Assembly: GCA_039527025.1 (NCBI GenBank)
Contig: BAAAJN010000003.1
Location: 310,001 to 374,000, forward strand
Reading direction: 5' to 3'
From: Microlunatus lacustris
GTDB taxonomy: Bacteria > Actinomycetota > Actinomycetes > Propionibacteriales > Propionibacteriaceae
Length of the DNA stretch: 64,000 bases
Below the pieces are notes generated by a model. It made no database searches. It was not told the DNA's origin and saw nothing but the letters and a program-made list of their open reading frames with translations. The position numbers were made by a program, and so were the translations under genes. Every line of letters begins with the position of its first letter. Positions within the stretch are counted from its first letter, which is position 1. Below, piece after piece: positions 16,081 to 24,371 of the stretch.

Positions 16081-17349
16081 ATGCGACGTCTGTTCAGAAC
16101 CGAGCACCGGATCGACACCGACGTCGACATCTCGAGCGTCGCCTTCTGGGCTCAGCCCTTCGAGCTCCGGGACCTGGCCTTCGCCCGGTTGCGCGCCGAG
16201 CGACCGGTCAGCTGGCACCCCGCCCTGGAAACGCCCGGCTACCCCAGGAGCAAGCACCACGAAGCGGGCTTCTGGGCGGTCACCACGGCGGAGGACATCG
16301 CCTACGTCAGTCGTCATCACGAGCTGTTCAGCTCAGAGCTCGGTCAGGTCAACCTGCGCCCGGCCCCGTTCCAGGTCGAATCGAACATGCTGGTCCTGGA
16401 CCCACCTGCCCACGAGGCTCTCCGGCGGGTGGTCAGCGCAGCCTTCACCCCCAAGGCCGTCGCACGCCTGGAGCGGATGGTCGAGCGGCGGTCCAAGCAG
16501 ATCGTCGCCCGAGCTGCCGCGCGGGGTGAGTTCGACTTCGTGCGACACGTCGCGGCTCAGCTTCCGCTGCGGACGATCGCCGATCTCTTCGGGTTGCCGC
16601 CCAGCGAGCACGACTCCTTCGTCGTGGCCGCGGACGCCTACGTCGGGTCCGGTTTTCCCGCCCAGCTCCCGGCGGGTACCACGATCCAGGCGTTCTACGA
16701 GGCCCAGGTCGCCTACCTGAGGAACCTCTGCCGAGCGCTCGCCCGCTACCGGCGCAGTGTTCCCGCTGAGGACCTCATGACCTGTCTGGTGACTGCGGAG
16801 GTGGACGGCCGGCCCCTCAGCGATGAGGAGATCCTCTCCACGATGCTGCTGCTGGTCGTCGCAGGTCATGACACCACCAAGCAAGCCTGCACGTTGAGCG
16901 TGCTCGCGCTCCACGACCATCCAGCAGAGCGCGACTGGCTGGCCGAAGACTTCGAGGGGCGGATCGACAACGCGGTGGAGGAGCTCATCCGGTACGCCTC
17001 ACCCGTCATCGTCTTCGCCCGGACGGCCACGGTCGACACCCGGCTCAACGGAGTGCCGATCGCCGCTGGGGACAAGGTGGCGCTGTTCTACTGTTCCGGG
17101 AACCGGGACGCCACCGTGTTCACCTCTCCCGGCACCCTCGACCTGGGGCGACGACCCGCGAGACACGTGGCGTTCGGGGGAGGCGGCGTCCACTACTGCT
17201 TGGGAAGCGCTGTGGCGAGAGCCGAGTTGAAGGCACTGTTCCGCGAGATCTTGCGCCGGATGCCGCGGCTCGACGTCGGCGTACCTCAGTACGTGTTCAG
17301 CGACTTCGTGCACGGCGTGGAAGCACTGCCGGTGAAGGTCGTCCGGTAG
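16081..17349 (+). CDS. Cytochrome P450
   Basis: 422 aa, full length. I-helix oxygen-binding motif AGHDTT (261-266), ExxR in EELIRYAS, and heme loop FGGGGVHYCLGSAVAR with ligand C373. It resembles CYP124/125/142-like and linalool-type actinobacterial P450s in the N-terminal region (LDPPAHEALRRVVSAAFTPK), but the substrate cannot be assigned. No ferredoxin or reductase gene is adjacent, so electron partners come from elsewhere. It stands alone and ends in a strong bidirectional terminator. Confidence 0.93.
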   Translation: MRRLFRTEHRIDTDVDISSVAFWAQPFELRDLAFARLRAERPVSWHPALETPGYPRSKHHEAGFWAVTTAEDIAYVSRHHELFSSELGQVNLRPAPFQVESNMLVLDPPAHEALRRVVSAAFTPKAVARLERMVERRSKQIVARAAARGEFDFVRHVAAQLPLRTIADLFGLPPSEHDSFVVAADAYVGSGFPAQLPAGTTIQAFYEAQVAYLRNLCRALARYRRSVPAEDLMTCLVTAEVDGRPLSDEEILSTMLLLVVAGHDTTKQACTLSVLALHDHPAERDWLAEDFEGRIDNAVEELIRYASPVIVFARTATVDTRLNGVPIAAGDKVALFYCSGNRDATVFTSPGTLDLGRRPARHVAFGGGGVHYCLGSAVARAELKALFREILRRMPRLDVGVPQYVFSDFVHGVEALPVKVVR

Positions 17350-17389
17350 GGAGCCGGGGTCGGGGGAGCAGGGCCGCAGACGGCAGCAG

Positions 17390-17436
17390 GAAGGCCCGTG
17401 AGCGCACGCCCCGGGGACGTGCGCTCACGGGCCTTC
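17390..17436. terminator. Strong bidirectional terminator
   Basis: A perfect 19-bp stem (17390-17408 with 17418-17436, arms beginning GAAGGCCCGTGAG) around a 9-nt loop. It sits between the convergent P450 and sugar permease genes and can end both transcripts. Confidence 0.9.
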
Positions 17437-17442
17437 GGCCGC

Positions 17443-18327
17443 CTACTGGCCGGCTAGCGACCCGCCGATCCCACCCACGCTGAAGTGCTTGTTGAGCAGC
17501 GCGAACAAGATGACCGGCGGCAACATCATCATCACCGCTACGGCCATGACGAGGCCCCAGTTCGTGGAGTTCTGCTGGAAGAAGCTCTGCAGGCCCACCG
17601 GGAAGGTCAGCTTGGAACTGGACCGCAGGAAGATCAGCGCGACCAGGTAGTCGTTCCACGCCACCAGGAACGAGAAGATGGCCGTGGACAGGATGCCGGG
17701 CAACGAGTTCCGCAGCACGACGCGGCGGAAGCCTCCGAAGACCGAGCAGCCGTCGATCCACGCCGCCTCTTCGAGGTTGATCGGGATGGAGTCGTAGTAG
17801 GCCGCCATCATCCAGATCGCCACGGACATGGTGGAGCCGACGTAGATGATCACCAGCCCGGTCAGGGTGTCCACCAGACCCATCCCGGCGAACAGGATGA
17901 ACAGCGGGATCACGGCCGTGACGATGGGCAGCGACTGCACCACGAACAGCACCAACGAGAACCCGTTGACCAGCCGGCTCCGCCCTCGCGACAGCACGTA
18001 TCCAGCCGGTGCCGCGACGGCGACGGACACCAGGACGGTGATCAGAGTCACCGCCATGCTGTTGACCAGCCAGATCAGCACATCCGTCTGGCGGAAGATG
18101 TTGACGAAGTTCTCCAGGGTGACCGACGCGGTGGTCGTGCTCCCCAGCGCAGGCTGGAGGGAGAGTGCGACGACCGCGACGATCGGAACGAGGACGACGG
18201 CGGTGATGGCCAGCATGAGGACGAATCGCCACCAGATGCCGCGCATCTCCGGGTCGGTCTTGCTCTCCGCCGGTGCGGCACCGGGAGTGGCCACGTCGGG
18301 GCTCTGCGAAATGGCTGTTGCGCTCAC
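17443..18327 (-). CDS. CUT1 carbohydrate ABC transporter permease (MalG/LacG type)
   Basis: 294 aa, six membrane helices. The cytoplasmic EAA loop reads NLEEAAWIDGCSVFGGFRRV. GTG start overlaps the stop of the other permease (GTGA). With the partner permease and the binding protein upstream it forms an importer for oligosaccharides; as usual for CUT1 systems the ATPase (MsiK-like) is encoded elsewhere. Last gene of the leftward operon. Neighbouring GH120, GH5 and GH42 genes point to xylo- or other plant oligosaccharides. Confidence 0.92.
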   Translation of the reverse strand: MSATAISQSPDVATPGAAPAESKTDPEMRGIWWRFVLMLAITAVVLVPIVAVVALSLQPALGSTTTASVTLENFVNIFRQTDVLIWLVNSMAVTLITVLVSVAVAAPAGYVLSRGRSRLVNGFSLVLFVVQSLPIVTAVIPLFILFAGMGLVDTLTGLVIIYVGSTMSVAIWMMAAYYDSIPINLEEAAWIDGCSVFGGFRRVVLRNSLPGILSTAIFSFLVAWNDYLVALIFLRSSSKLTFPVGLQSFFQQNSTNWGLVMAVAVMMMLPPVILFALLNKHFSVGGIGGSLAGQ

Positions 18328-19286
18328 AGTATCTGCACCTTCCTGATCTGCCGGTACAAGACGACGGAGATCACGATCAAGACGATGGTCATCAGGAAGG
18401 CGATCGCCACACCGGGGCCGGTCTGGTAGTTCTGGAAGACCGTGTTGTAGGCGAGCACCACCACCGACTGCGTGGCGTTCACCGGCCCGCCGCCGGTCAG
18501 CAGGAAGATCGTGGGGAAGTCGTTCACGCAGAAGATCGTCATCAGGATCCAGCTGATGTACGTCGAGCGCGAGATGATGGGCAACGTGATGTGCGTCAGC
18601 GTCCCCCACCGGCTGGCCCCGTCGACCCTGGCCGCTTCGTAGACGTTGTTGTCCACCGACGCCAGCGCGGCGGACATCATCATCATCATGAACGGGAAGC
18701 TGATCCAGACCTTGAAGACGCACACCGTCACCTGCGCCAGCAACGGATCGGCCAGGAAGAGGACATTTCCGAGACCCAGCCACTGCGCCAGGATGGGGAG
18801 CGGGCTCTGGGGCGTGGCCACCAGCCAGTTCCACGAGGTCGCGGAGACGACGACCGGGACCACCCAGGGCAGCAGGAGGAGCACCTTGAAGGTGGTCTTG
18901 CCGGGGATCCGGGTCTTCAGCAGCAGGGCGAGGGCAAGGCCGACGAGCCAGCTGCCGAACACACCGACCAGGGTGAAGATCAGCGTGAAGCGGGCTGCGG
19001 CCCAGAAAGCCGGATCGGACAGCACCCGGGTGTAGTTCGCTGCGCCGACGAAGTCGCCCGCCGAGATCAGGCTGCCGTCCCGCAGGCTCTGGTACCCCGC
19101 GTAGATCACCGGATAGAGGTTGATGAGCAGCAGCAGGACCAACGCGGGCGCAGCGAAGACGAGCAGCGTCATCGGGTTGGCGCCCGGCCGCTGGACTTTG
19201 CGGGGACCCCCCGGCAGGCCGCGGCCCGCGACGGCCACGCCCTTCCGGGCCTGCGTCAGACCTTGCCCGGCGGTACGAGTCGACAC
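18324..19286 (-). CDS. CUT1 carbohydrate ABC transporter permease (MalF/LacF type)
   Basis: 320 aa. The GTG at 19286 is preferred over the one at 19295, because GGAGG sits 8 nt before the former and touches the latter. Six membrane helices, with the EAA loop VYEAARVDGASRWGTLTHIT. A cytoplasmic N-terminal extension of about 40 residues is Arg/Gly rich. It lies 94 bp after the binding-protein gene in one operon. Confidence 0.92.
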   Translation of the reverse strand: MSTRTAGQGLTQARKGVAVAGRGLPGGPRKVQRPGANPMTLLVFAAPALVLLLLINLYPVIYAGYQSLRDGSLISAGDFVGAANYTRVLSDPAFWAAARFTLIFTLVGVFGSWLVGLALALLLKTRIPGKTTFKVLLLLPWVVPVVVSATSWNWLVATPQSPLPILAQWLGLGNVLFLADPLLAQVTVCVFKVWISFPFMMMMMSAALASVDNNVYEAARVDGASRWGTLTHITLPIISRSTYISWILMTIFCVNDFPTIFLLTGGGPVNATQSVVVLAYNTVFQNYQTGPGVAIAFLMTIVLIVISVVLYRQIRKVQIL

Positions 19287-19380
19287 GTCACCCACCTCCT
19301 CGATACTGGGTGCGGGTGACGCGCGACCATCATGTGCGTTGCTCCATAGGTTCCACCAGACATGACCGGCTGAACCTGGG

Positions 19381-20712
19381 TCAGGACTTCATCGTGGACT
19401 GGAGGTCCGCTTGGAGCTTCTCCAGGGCCGACCTCGAGTCCACGTTCCCGCCGAGGATCCCCTGGGTGAAGAGGTTCATCGCCGGAGTCGCGTCAGCCGT
19501 CGTCACGTTCTCGAAGTTGGCCTGCCCACCCGGCGCGGCCCAGGTCTTGGCGATCGGCTGCCATTCCTCGATGATCTTGACCTTGTTCTTGTCGGCTTGG
19601 AACTCCGGGGTCTCGCTGATCGACTTCAGCGGCGGCAGCCCGATGCCGGTGTTCTCGGTCCAGAGCGGGGCCATGTTCTGGTAGTAGTGCGTGAGGAAGG
19701 CGAAGGTGCCCTCCACGCTCGGGTTGTTCTTGTAGACCATGATGTTGTTGGGGAAGTAGAGGGCGCCCTGCTGACCCGATGGCGACGTGGGCGGGCTGAT
19801 GACCACCAGGTCCTTCGCCACGTCCCCGCCGATGTTGTCGGCCAGGCCGCCGCCGTTGTAGCCCATCCCGAACGTCTTGGCTTTCCACTGGCTCTCCACG
19901 TTCTGGGACGTGTAGCTCGAGCTGGCGGGGTCCACGTAGCCCTTGGACACCATCTCCAGGACGAAGTCCATCGCTTCGATGTTCTCCGGCGTGACGCAGT
20001 TCGGCTGCTGCTGCTCGTCGAAGAGCCCGCCGCCGTTGTTGATCATCCAGCAGACCAGGGCGTGCTGCCCGGTGTAGGCGCCCGCGCCCGCGCCGGTCCC
20101 GTAGCCGTAGATGTTGTTCTTCTTCAGGGCTGCGGCCGCGTCCAGGTAGGACTGCCAGTCGGTGGGCAGCTCAGCCCCGGCCTCCTCGAACAGGGCCTGG
20201 TTGGCCCAGATCACGCGCATGTCGAGGTTGTAGGGGATGGAGGCGTAGCCCTTCTCGACCTTGAGCGTGTCGATCAGGCCCGGCAGGAAGTCGTCGTAGA
20301 GCCCATTCTGCTTCCAGGTCTCGTACAGCGGGTCGACGTACTCGATGGCGCCCTGCGGCTCGAACTGGAAGACCTGCGTCCCACCACCGGAACTGACCGC
20401 CGGGCCGGTCTGGGAGGCGATCGCGGATGCGAAGGTCTGGTTGAAGTTCGCCCACTGGATGACCTGGTAGCTGACGCTGGGCAGACCGTTCTCCGGCTGG
20501 TAGTCCGTGGTGATCTTCTCGTCGAGCGGGTTGAACTTCGTACCTCCCCACGGCATGTTCCAGAACTTGAGCGGCTCGGTGCTGCCGCCTCCGCCTCCGC
20601 CTCCGGCACCGCCACCGCCGCCCGAACATCCGGCCAGCACGGCTGGGGCCGCGACGGCGGCTGCACCCAGCCCCAAGAACGAACGACGCGACAATCCGGA
20701 GAGATCTACCAT
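19381..20712 (-). CDS. Sugar ABC transporter substrate-binding lipoprotein
   Basis: 443 aa from the ATG at 20712, with AAAGGGG as ribosome site. The signal combines a twin-arginine-like SRRSFLGLGAAAVAAPAVLA with a lipobox LAGC, followed by a Gly-rich linker (about 30-43), so it is probably exported folded and then lipid-anchored. The body is a cluster B (CUT1) binding protein. First gene of the leftward transporter operon, divergent from the LacI gene across a 413-bp control region. Confidence 0.9.
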   Translation of the reverse strand: MVDLSGLSRRSFLGLGAAAVAAPAVLAGCSGGGGGAGGGGGGGSTEPLKFWNMPWGGTKFNPLDEKITTDYQPENGLPSVSYQVIQWANFNQTFASAIASQTGPAVSSGGGTQVFQFEPQGAIEYVDPLYETWKQNGLYDDFLPGLIDTLKVEKGYASIPYNLDMRVIWANQALFEEAGAELPTDWQSYLDAAAALKKNNIYGYGTGAGAGAYTGQHALVCWMINNGGGLFDEQQQPNCVTPENIEAMDFVLEMVSKGYVDPASSSYTSQNVESQWKAKTFGMGYNGGGLADNIGGDVAKDLVVISPPTSPSGQQGALYFPNNIMVYKNNPSVEGTFAFLTHYYQNMAPLWTENTGIGLPPLKSISETPEFQADKNKVKIIEEWQPIAKTWAAPGGQANFENVTTADATPAMNLFTQGILGGNVDSRSALEKLQADLQSTMKS

Positions 20713-20893
20713 CAGTGGGCCCCTTTGCTCAGACAGTTCTGGTGCGGTCAATGGGTGGTGCGTCCACCGCTCCAGACGGGAAGACACGGCTTCAGTCAAG
20801 GCAGCCCGGTGCTTTCTTGACCAGCTCTCCTGACGATTCGCGGGTGACGCCCGACCAGTGATCCGACCTTGGCTCACTGCTCACGGGCGCCCG

Positions 20894-20907
20894 CCGAGAA
20901 GTTTCGA
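20894..20907. promoter_or_regulatory. Second LacI operator copy (imperfect)
   Basis: CCGAGAAGTTTCGA matches the perfect palindrome at 21048-21061 at 11 of 14 positions, 154 bp away. The pair may support looping repression between the divergent transporter and regulator promoters. An AACCGGTT core lies just downstream at 20918-20925. Confidence 0.4.
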
Positions 20908-20978
20908 AGCAGCACGAAACCGGTTCTTGTGCAGACTAGGACTCTCCGGCTCTCGTGGTCAACGAATCTGAGAAAATA

Positions 20979-20991
20979 CTTGACAGTCAAG
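20979..20991. promoter_or_regulatory. Palindrome overlapping a TTGACA -35 box
   Basis: CTTGAC-A-GTCAAG, perfect arms, containing TTGACA (20980-20985) in the direction of the LacI gene. A clear -10 box at the right spacing is not visible. The site is well placed for control of lacI. Confidence 0.4.
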
Positions 20992-21047
20992 GGTGGAACG
21001 GCTTGCCTAAGACTTGTCGATCAAGGTGATGGGTATCCGGTCGGACG

Positions 21048-21061
21048 TCGAAAACTTTCGA
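21048..21061. promoter_or_regulatory. Perfect palindrome, likely LacI operator
   Basis: TCGAAA-AC-TTTCGA, 65 nt before the start of the LacI gene. Arms and spacing suit a LacI-family dimer. No perfect second copy is seen upstream of the GH genes. Confidence 0.55.
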
Positions 21062-21125
21062 TGAACTCGGGATGGTGCGGTGCTGTGTCCCGTGTTCCCA
21101 GGCTGTGATCTCAGAGGAGCCAGCA

Positions 21126-22181
21126 GTGACCAGAGCCGGTCGGCCCACCCTGGGAACGGTTGCGGCGGCCGCCGGGGTGTCGCTGGCGACGGTGTCCAAG
21201 GTGCTCAACGACCGGGAGGACGTGGGAGCCGCGACTCGGTTGCGGGTCCAACAGCTGTTGGACCAGTACGGGTACGTGCCTCCGCGACGGTCTCCGGTGA
21301 GCCGCGACGTCGAGGCGCGGCGCCCGATCGAGCTGGTCTTCACCTCGCTGGACAACCCGTACTCCGTCGAGATCCTGCGAGGCGTCGTGTCGAGCTCCCC
21401 GGACGTCGTGGTGTCGTCGGTGCCGGACGCTGACGCTGCACGGACCTGGTCCAGCAGGCTCGCCTCGAGCGGACGGTCCGGCGCCATCATCGTCACGTCC
21501 CAGCTGACTCCGTCCGACCAGCGGAACCTGGACCGCGCGCGGCTGCCCTACGTCTTGATCGACCCGGCCGCCGAGCTGCCCGATCCCGAGGTCGCCACGG
21601 TGGGCGCTACGAACTGGGCCGGCGGGTTTTCGGCGGTCCGGCACCTGCTCGGGCTGGGTCACCGGCGGATCGCCGTGATCGGCGGGCCGGTGGCGATGCT
21701 GTGCAGTCGCGCCCGCATCTCGGGGTACAGCGCGGCCCTGGCGACTGCGGGCGTGGAGCCCGACCCCGCACTGGTGCGTCACGGCAACTTCCAGCACGTC
21801 GGCGGTCACGACGCTGCTCGTGAGCTGTTCAGCCTGCCCGACCCACCGACCGCCATCTTCGCGGGCAGTGACGTCCAGGCGTTCGGCGTCGCCGAAGCGG
21901 CGCGAGTCACGGGCCGGCGCATCCCCGAGGACCTCAGTGTCGTCGGGTTCGACGATCTCCCCATATCGCGTTGGTTCTCCCCGCCGCTGACGACGGTCCG
22001 CCAACCTCTCGCGGACATGGGTCGTACCGCAGCGGCGATGCTCGAGGCGATGATCGATGGGCGCGAGCCGGACGGCCGTCAGGTGGAGCTGGCGACCGAG
22101 CTCATCATCCGTTCCTCGACCGCTGCGCCTCGAGAGCTGGACGCTGCGCGGAGCCCTGGAGCAGGAGTGGCACGTGCCTGA
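21126..22181 (+). CDS. LacI family repressor of the oligosaccharide locus
   Basis: 351 aa. GTG 21126 with GAGGAG 7 nt upstream. The DNA-binding domain is TLGTVAAAAGVSLATVSKVL at the N-terminus, followed by a periplasmic-binding-protein-like effector domain with VGFDDLPISRWFSPPLTTVR near the end. It is divergent from the sugar importer operon and overlaps the GMC oxidoreductase gene, so it sits in the same transcript as the first catabolic gene. Likely senses the imported sugar. Confidence 0.93.
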   Translation: MTRAGRPTLGTVAAAAGVSLATVSKVLNDREDVGAATRLRVQQLLDQYGYVPPRRSPVSRDVEARRPIELVFTSLDNPYSVEILRGVVSSSPDVVVSSVPDADAARTWSSRLASSGRSGAIIVTSQLTPSDQRNLDRARLPYVLIDPAAELPDPEVATVGATNWAGGFSAVRHLLGLGHRRIAVIGGPVAMLCSRARISGYSAALATAGVEPDPALVRHGNFQHVGGHDAARELFSLPDPPTAIFAGSDVQAFGVAEAARVTGRRIPEDLSVVGFDDLPISRWFSPPLTTVRQPLADMGRTAAAMLEAMIDGREPDGRQVELATELIIRSSTAAPRELDAARSPGAGVARA

Positions 22182-24267
22182 GGCGGAGGGCTCGAGCGCG
22201 ACCCTGCGGCGCTGGCGCACGGTGACGACATCTGCCGACCTCCGAGCGGCGGTCGACCGGGTCATCCCGGCTGACGACTGGCCCGCGGGCTGGGAGGGTG
22301 GGGTCGGGGCCTACCTCGCCGAGGGCGGTGCCGAGCAGCTGTGGGCCCTCGACGGCATGGAGCGGCTGGTCGCCGAGCTCGAGCGCCGGCGCTTCGCCGA
22401 GGCGGAGCCCCACGAGCGGGACCAGGTTCTCCGTGACGTCTCCGAGCAGCAGCCCCTCGGTGCTGATCTGGCCGGGCTGGTGCGGCTGTGCTGGGAGGGC
22501 TTCTACGCCACCCGCCGCAGCGAGACGGATCGGGGTTCCGACCAGTCGTGGCCGGCGGGGCTCTCCATGATCGGGTTCCGCGACGTCCCCGAGGGCGTGG
22601 CGCCGGTCGAGCCCGTGCAGCCGGCCGGGACGCCACCGCACCGTCTCCGAGCCCACTACGACGCCATCGTCATCGGCTCTGGTCCCGGCGGGGGTGTCGC
22701 GGCCCAGACCCTGTCGCAGGCGGGCCACAGCGTGCTGGTCGTCGAGAGGGCGCGTCCCCTGTCCAACGGGCGCCTGCGCGGCGACCACCTGCACGGGAAG
22801 CGCAACGCGGTGTACAGCTCGGTGGTCGGCCCGGGTCCGGACCACCCGCGGGTGGCCGTCCAGGACGGTGCTGGCGGGCGTGAGCGGGTCGTGGACGGGG
22901 ACGGGAACGCCTGGGCGTACGGGCTGAACGCCTACGCCTTCGGCGGCGGCACCCGCCTCTGGCAGGGCATGGCCTGGCGGTTCTTCCCGGAGGACTTCGC
23001 CATGGCCACGCTCTACGGCAGCCCCGACGGGGCGACCCTGGCCGACTGGCCGGTCGACTACGACGAGATGGAGCCCTTCTACACCCGGGCCGAGTGGGAG
23101 CTCGGGGTCGCTGGTGAGGAGGGCGCCCTGACGTCGCGGACCCCGCGATCGAAGGGCTACCCGATGCCTGCCATGGGCACCGAGCCCGCCCGCGAGCTGT
23201 TGGCCGGCGCCGCCCAGCGGCTGGGGTGGGGGTGGGGTGCCATCCCGCTGGCGATCAACAGCGTGCCCGCCGCAGGCCGTGACGCGTGCGTGCGCTGCTC
23301 GTCCTGCGTCGGTCACGCGTGCCCGGTGGACGCGAAGAACGGTGCCCACAACACCTTCCTGCCACGGGCTCTGGCCAGAGGGAACACCGACATCGTCTTC
23401 GACGCCGAGGCCGTCGCCGTGCAGGACGGACCACAGGGCGCCTCCGTCGAGGTGATGACCGACTGCTCCGGGGAAGCCGTGCTGCGCACGGTGCGCGCCG
23501 ATGTCGTCGTCGTGGCCGCCGGGGCGGTCGAGTCCGCGCGACTGCTGCTGGCCAGCGGACTCGGCAACCAGCACCTGGGCCGGCACCTCCACGACCACCG
23601 CTTCGTCAGCCTCCGCTGCGAGGTCGACGTACCGCTGAAGAACGGCTCGGGCCCTGGTCACTCGATCGCGACCCTGGACCACGTGCACGCGGAGTCGATC
23701 CCCTGGGGAGGCGGCGTGCTCGTCGATCTGATGAGCGTGCTCCCGTTGACCTCGGCGCTCGATCCCAGCGCTGGTGTCCCTCCCTGGGGGGCCGATCACA
23801 AGCAGTGGATGCGGGACCGGCGACCGCACGCCTTCGGCGTGTTCGGGATGGGGCAGGAGATCCCGAGCGAGACCTCGGCCGTCAGTCTCGCCGGCGTCCG
23901 TGACCGGTGGGGCCGACCCGGAGCCCGCCTGCGGAAGAGCATCCATCCGGCCTCGGTCGAGGTCGAGCAGGGGATGGCGGACCACGGAACCCGCTGGCTC
24001 CAGGCGGCCGGCGCCCGGGACGTCCACCGTCAACGGGGCGGAGCCACGGCATCGGCTGCCGGTGAGCACTCCTGCGGCACCGCACGCATGAGCGACGACC
24101 CGGCCACGGGTGCCACCGACCGTCACGGACGGCTCTGGGGCGCCCATCGCGTGGTGGTCTGCGACTCGTCCCTGCACCCGACGAACGGCAGCGTCAACCC
24201 GACGCTGACGATCGTGGCCAACGCGCTCCGCGTCGCCGAGCACCTGGTGAGCGACTGGCCTCGCTGA
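22174..24267 (+). CDS. GMC oxidoreductase with fused N-terminal gluconate-2-dehydrogenase subunit-3 domain
   Basis: 697 aa from GTG 22174 (AGGAG 7 nt upstream), overlapping the LacI gene by 8 bp. Residues about 15-130 resemble the gluconate 2-dehydrogenase subunit 3 fold (DRVIPADDWPAGWEGGVGAY), normally a separate small subunit. The flavin domain starts near 162 with GSGPGGG (168-174). EHSCGTARM (H632) and GSVNPTLT (N675) supply the active-site pair of GMC enzymes. A cysteine cluster C372-x2-C375-x2-C378-x4-C383 lies mid-protein. No signal peptide or cytochrome partner. Relatives oxidise sugars, including 3-dehydrogenation of glycosides. The target here is inferred only from context. Confidence 0.85.
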   Translation: MPEAEGSSATLRRWRTVTTSADLRAAVDRVIPADDWPAGWEGGVGAYLAEGGAEQLWALDGMERLVAELERRRFAEAEPHERDQVLRDVSEQQPLGADLAGLVRLCWEGFYATRRSETDRGSDQSWPAGLSMIGFRDVPEGVAPVEPVQPAGTPPHRLRAHYDAIVIGSGPGGGVAAQTLSQAGHSVLVVERARPLSNGRLRGDHLHGKRNAVYSSVVGPGPDHPRVAVQDGAGGRERVVDGDGNAWAYGLNAYAFGGGTRLWQGMAWRFFPEDFAMATLYGSPDGATLADWPVDYDEMEPFYTRAEWELGVAGEEGALTSRTPRSKGYPMPAMGTEPARELLAGAAQRLGWGWGAIPLAINSVPAAGRDACVRCSSCVGHACPVDAKNGAHNTFLPRALARGNTDIVFDAEAVAVQDGPQGASVEVMTDCSGEAVLRTVRADVVVVAAGAVESARLLLASGLGNQHLGRHLHDHRFVSLRCEVDVPLKNGSGPGHSIATLDHVHAESIPWGGGVLVDLMSVLPLTSALDPSAGVPPWGADHKQWMRDRRPHAFGVFGMGQEIPSETSAVSLAGVRDRWGRPGARLRKSIHPASVEVEQGMADHGTRWLQAAGARDVHRQRGGATASAAGEHSCGTARMSDDPATGATDRHGRLWGAHRVVVCDSSLHPTNGSVNPTLTIVANALRVAEHLVSDWPR

Positions 24268-24285
24268 CCGGCCGTTGACCCCGTC

Positions 24286-24303
24286 GGAGCCCTCCCGGGC
24301 TCC
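24286..24303 (+). terminator. Hairpin after the GMC gene
   Basis: GGAGCCC-TCCC-GGGCTCC, perfect 7-bp stem, 18 nt after the stop, no T-run. It may attenuate read-through into the GH120 gene. Confidence 0.45.
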
Positions 24304-24371
24304 GGCGCCCACGACCTCCACACCACCCACGCCCCCAACCTCTTGGGGAGCCCACGACGAAAGGCGCCCAC

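Noticed and set aside
9771..17349. Secondary-metabolite cluster around P450 and ABC exporters
   Set aside because: No scaffold-building enzyme (PKS, NRPS, terpene synthase or RiPP) in the region; the genes are separately transcribed.
22105..24330. Long minus-strand open frame opposite the GMC gene, and similar ones opposite GH42 (31914-33974) and xylosidase/GH5
   Set aside because: High GC leaves stops rare on the other strand; compositions are biased and no motifs appear.
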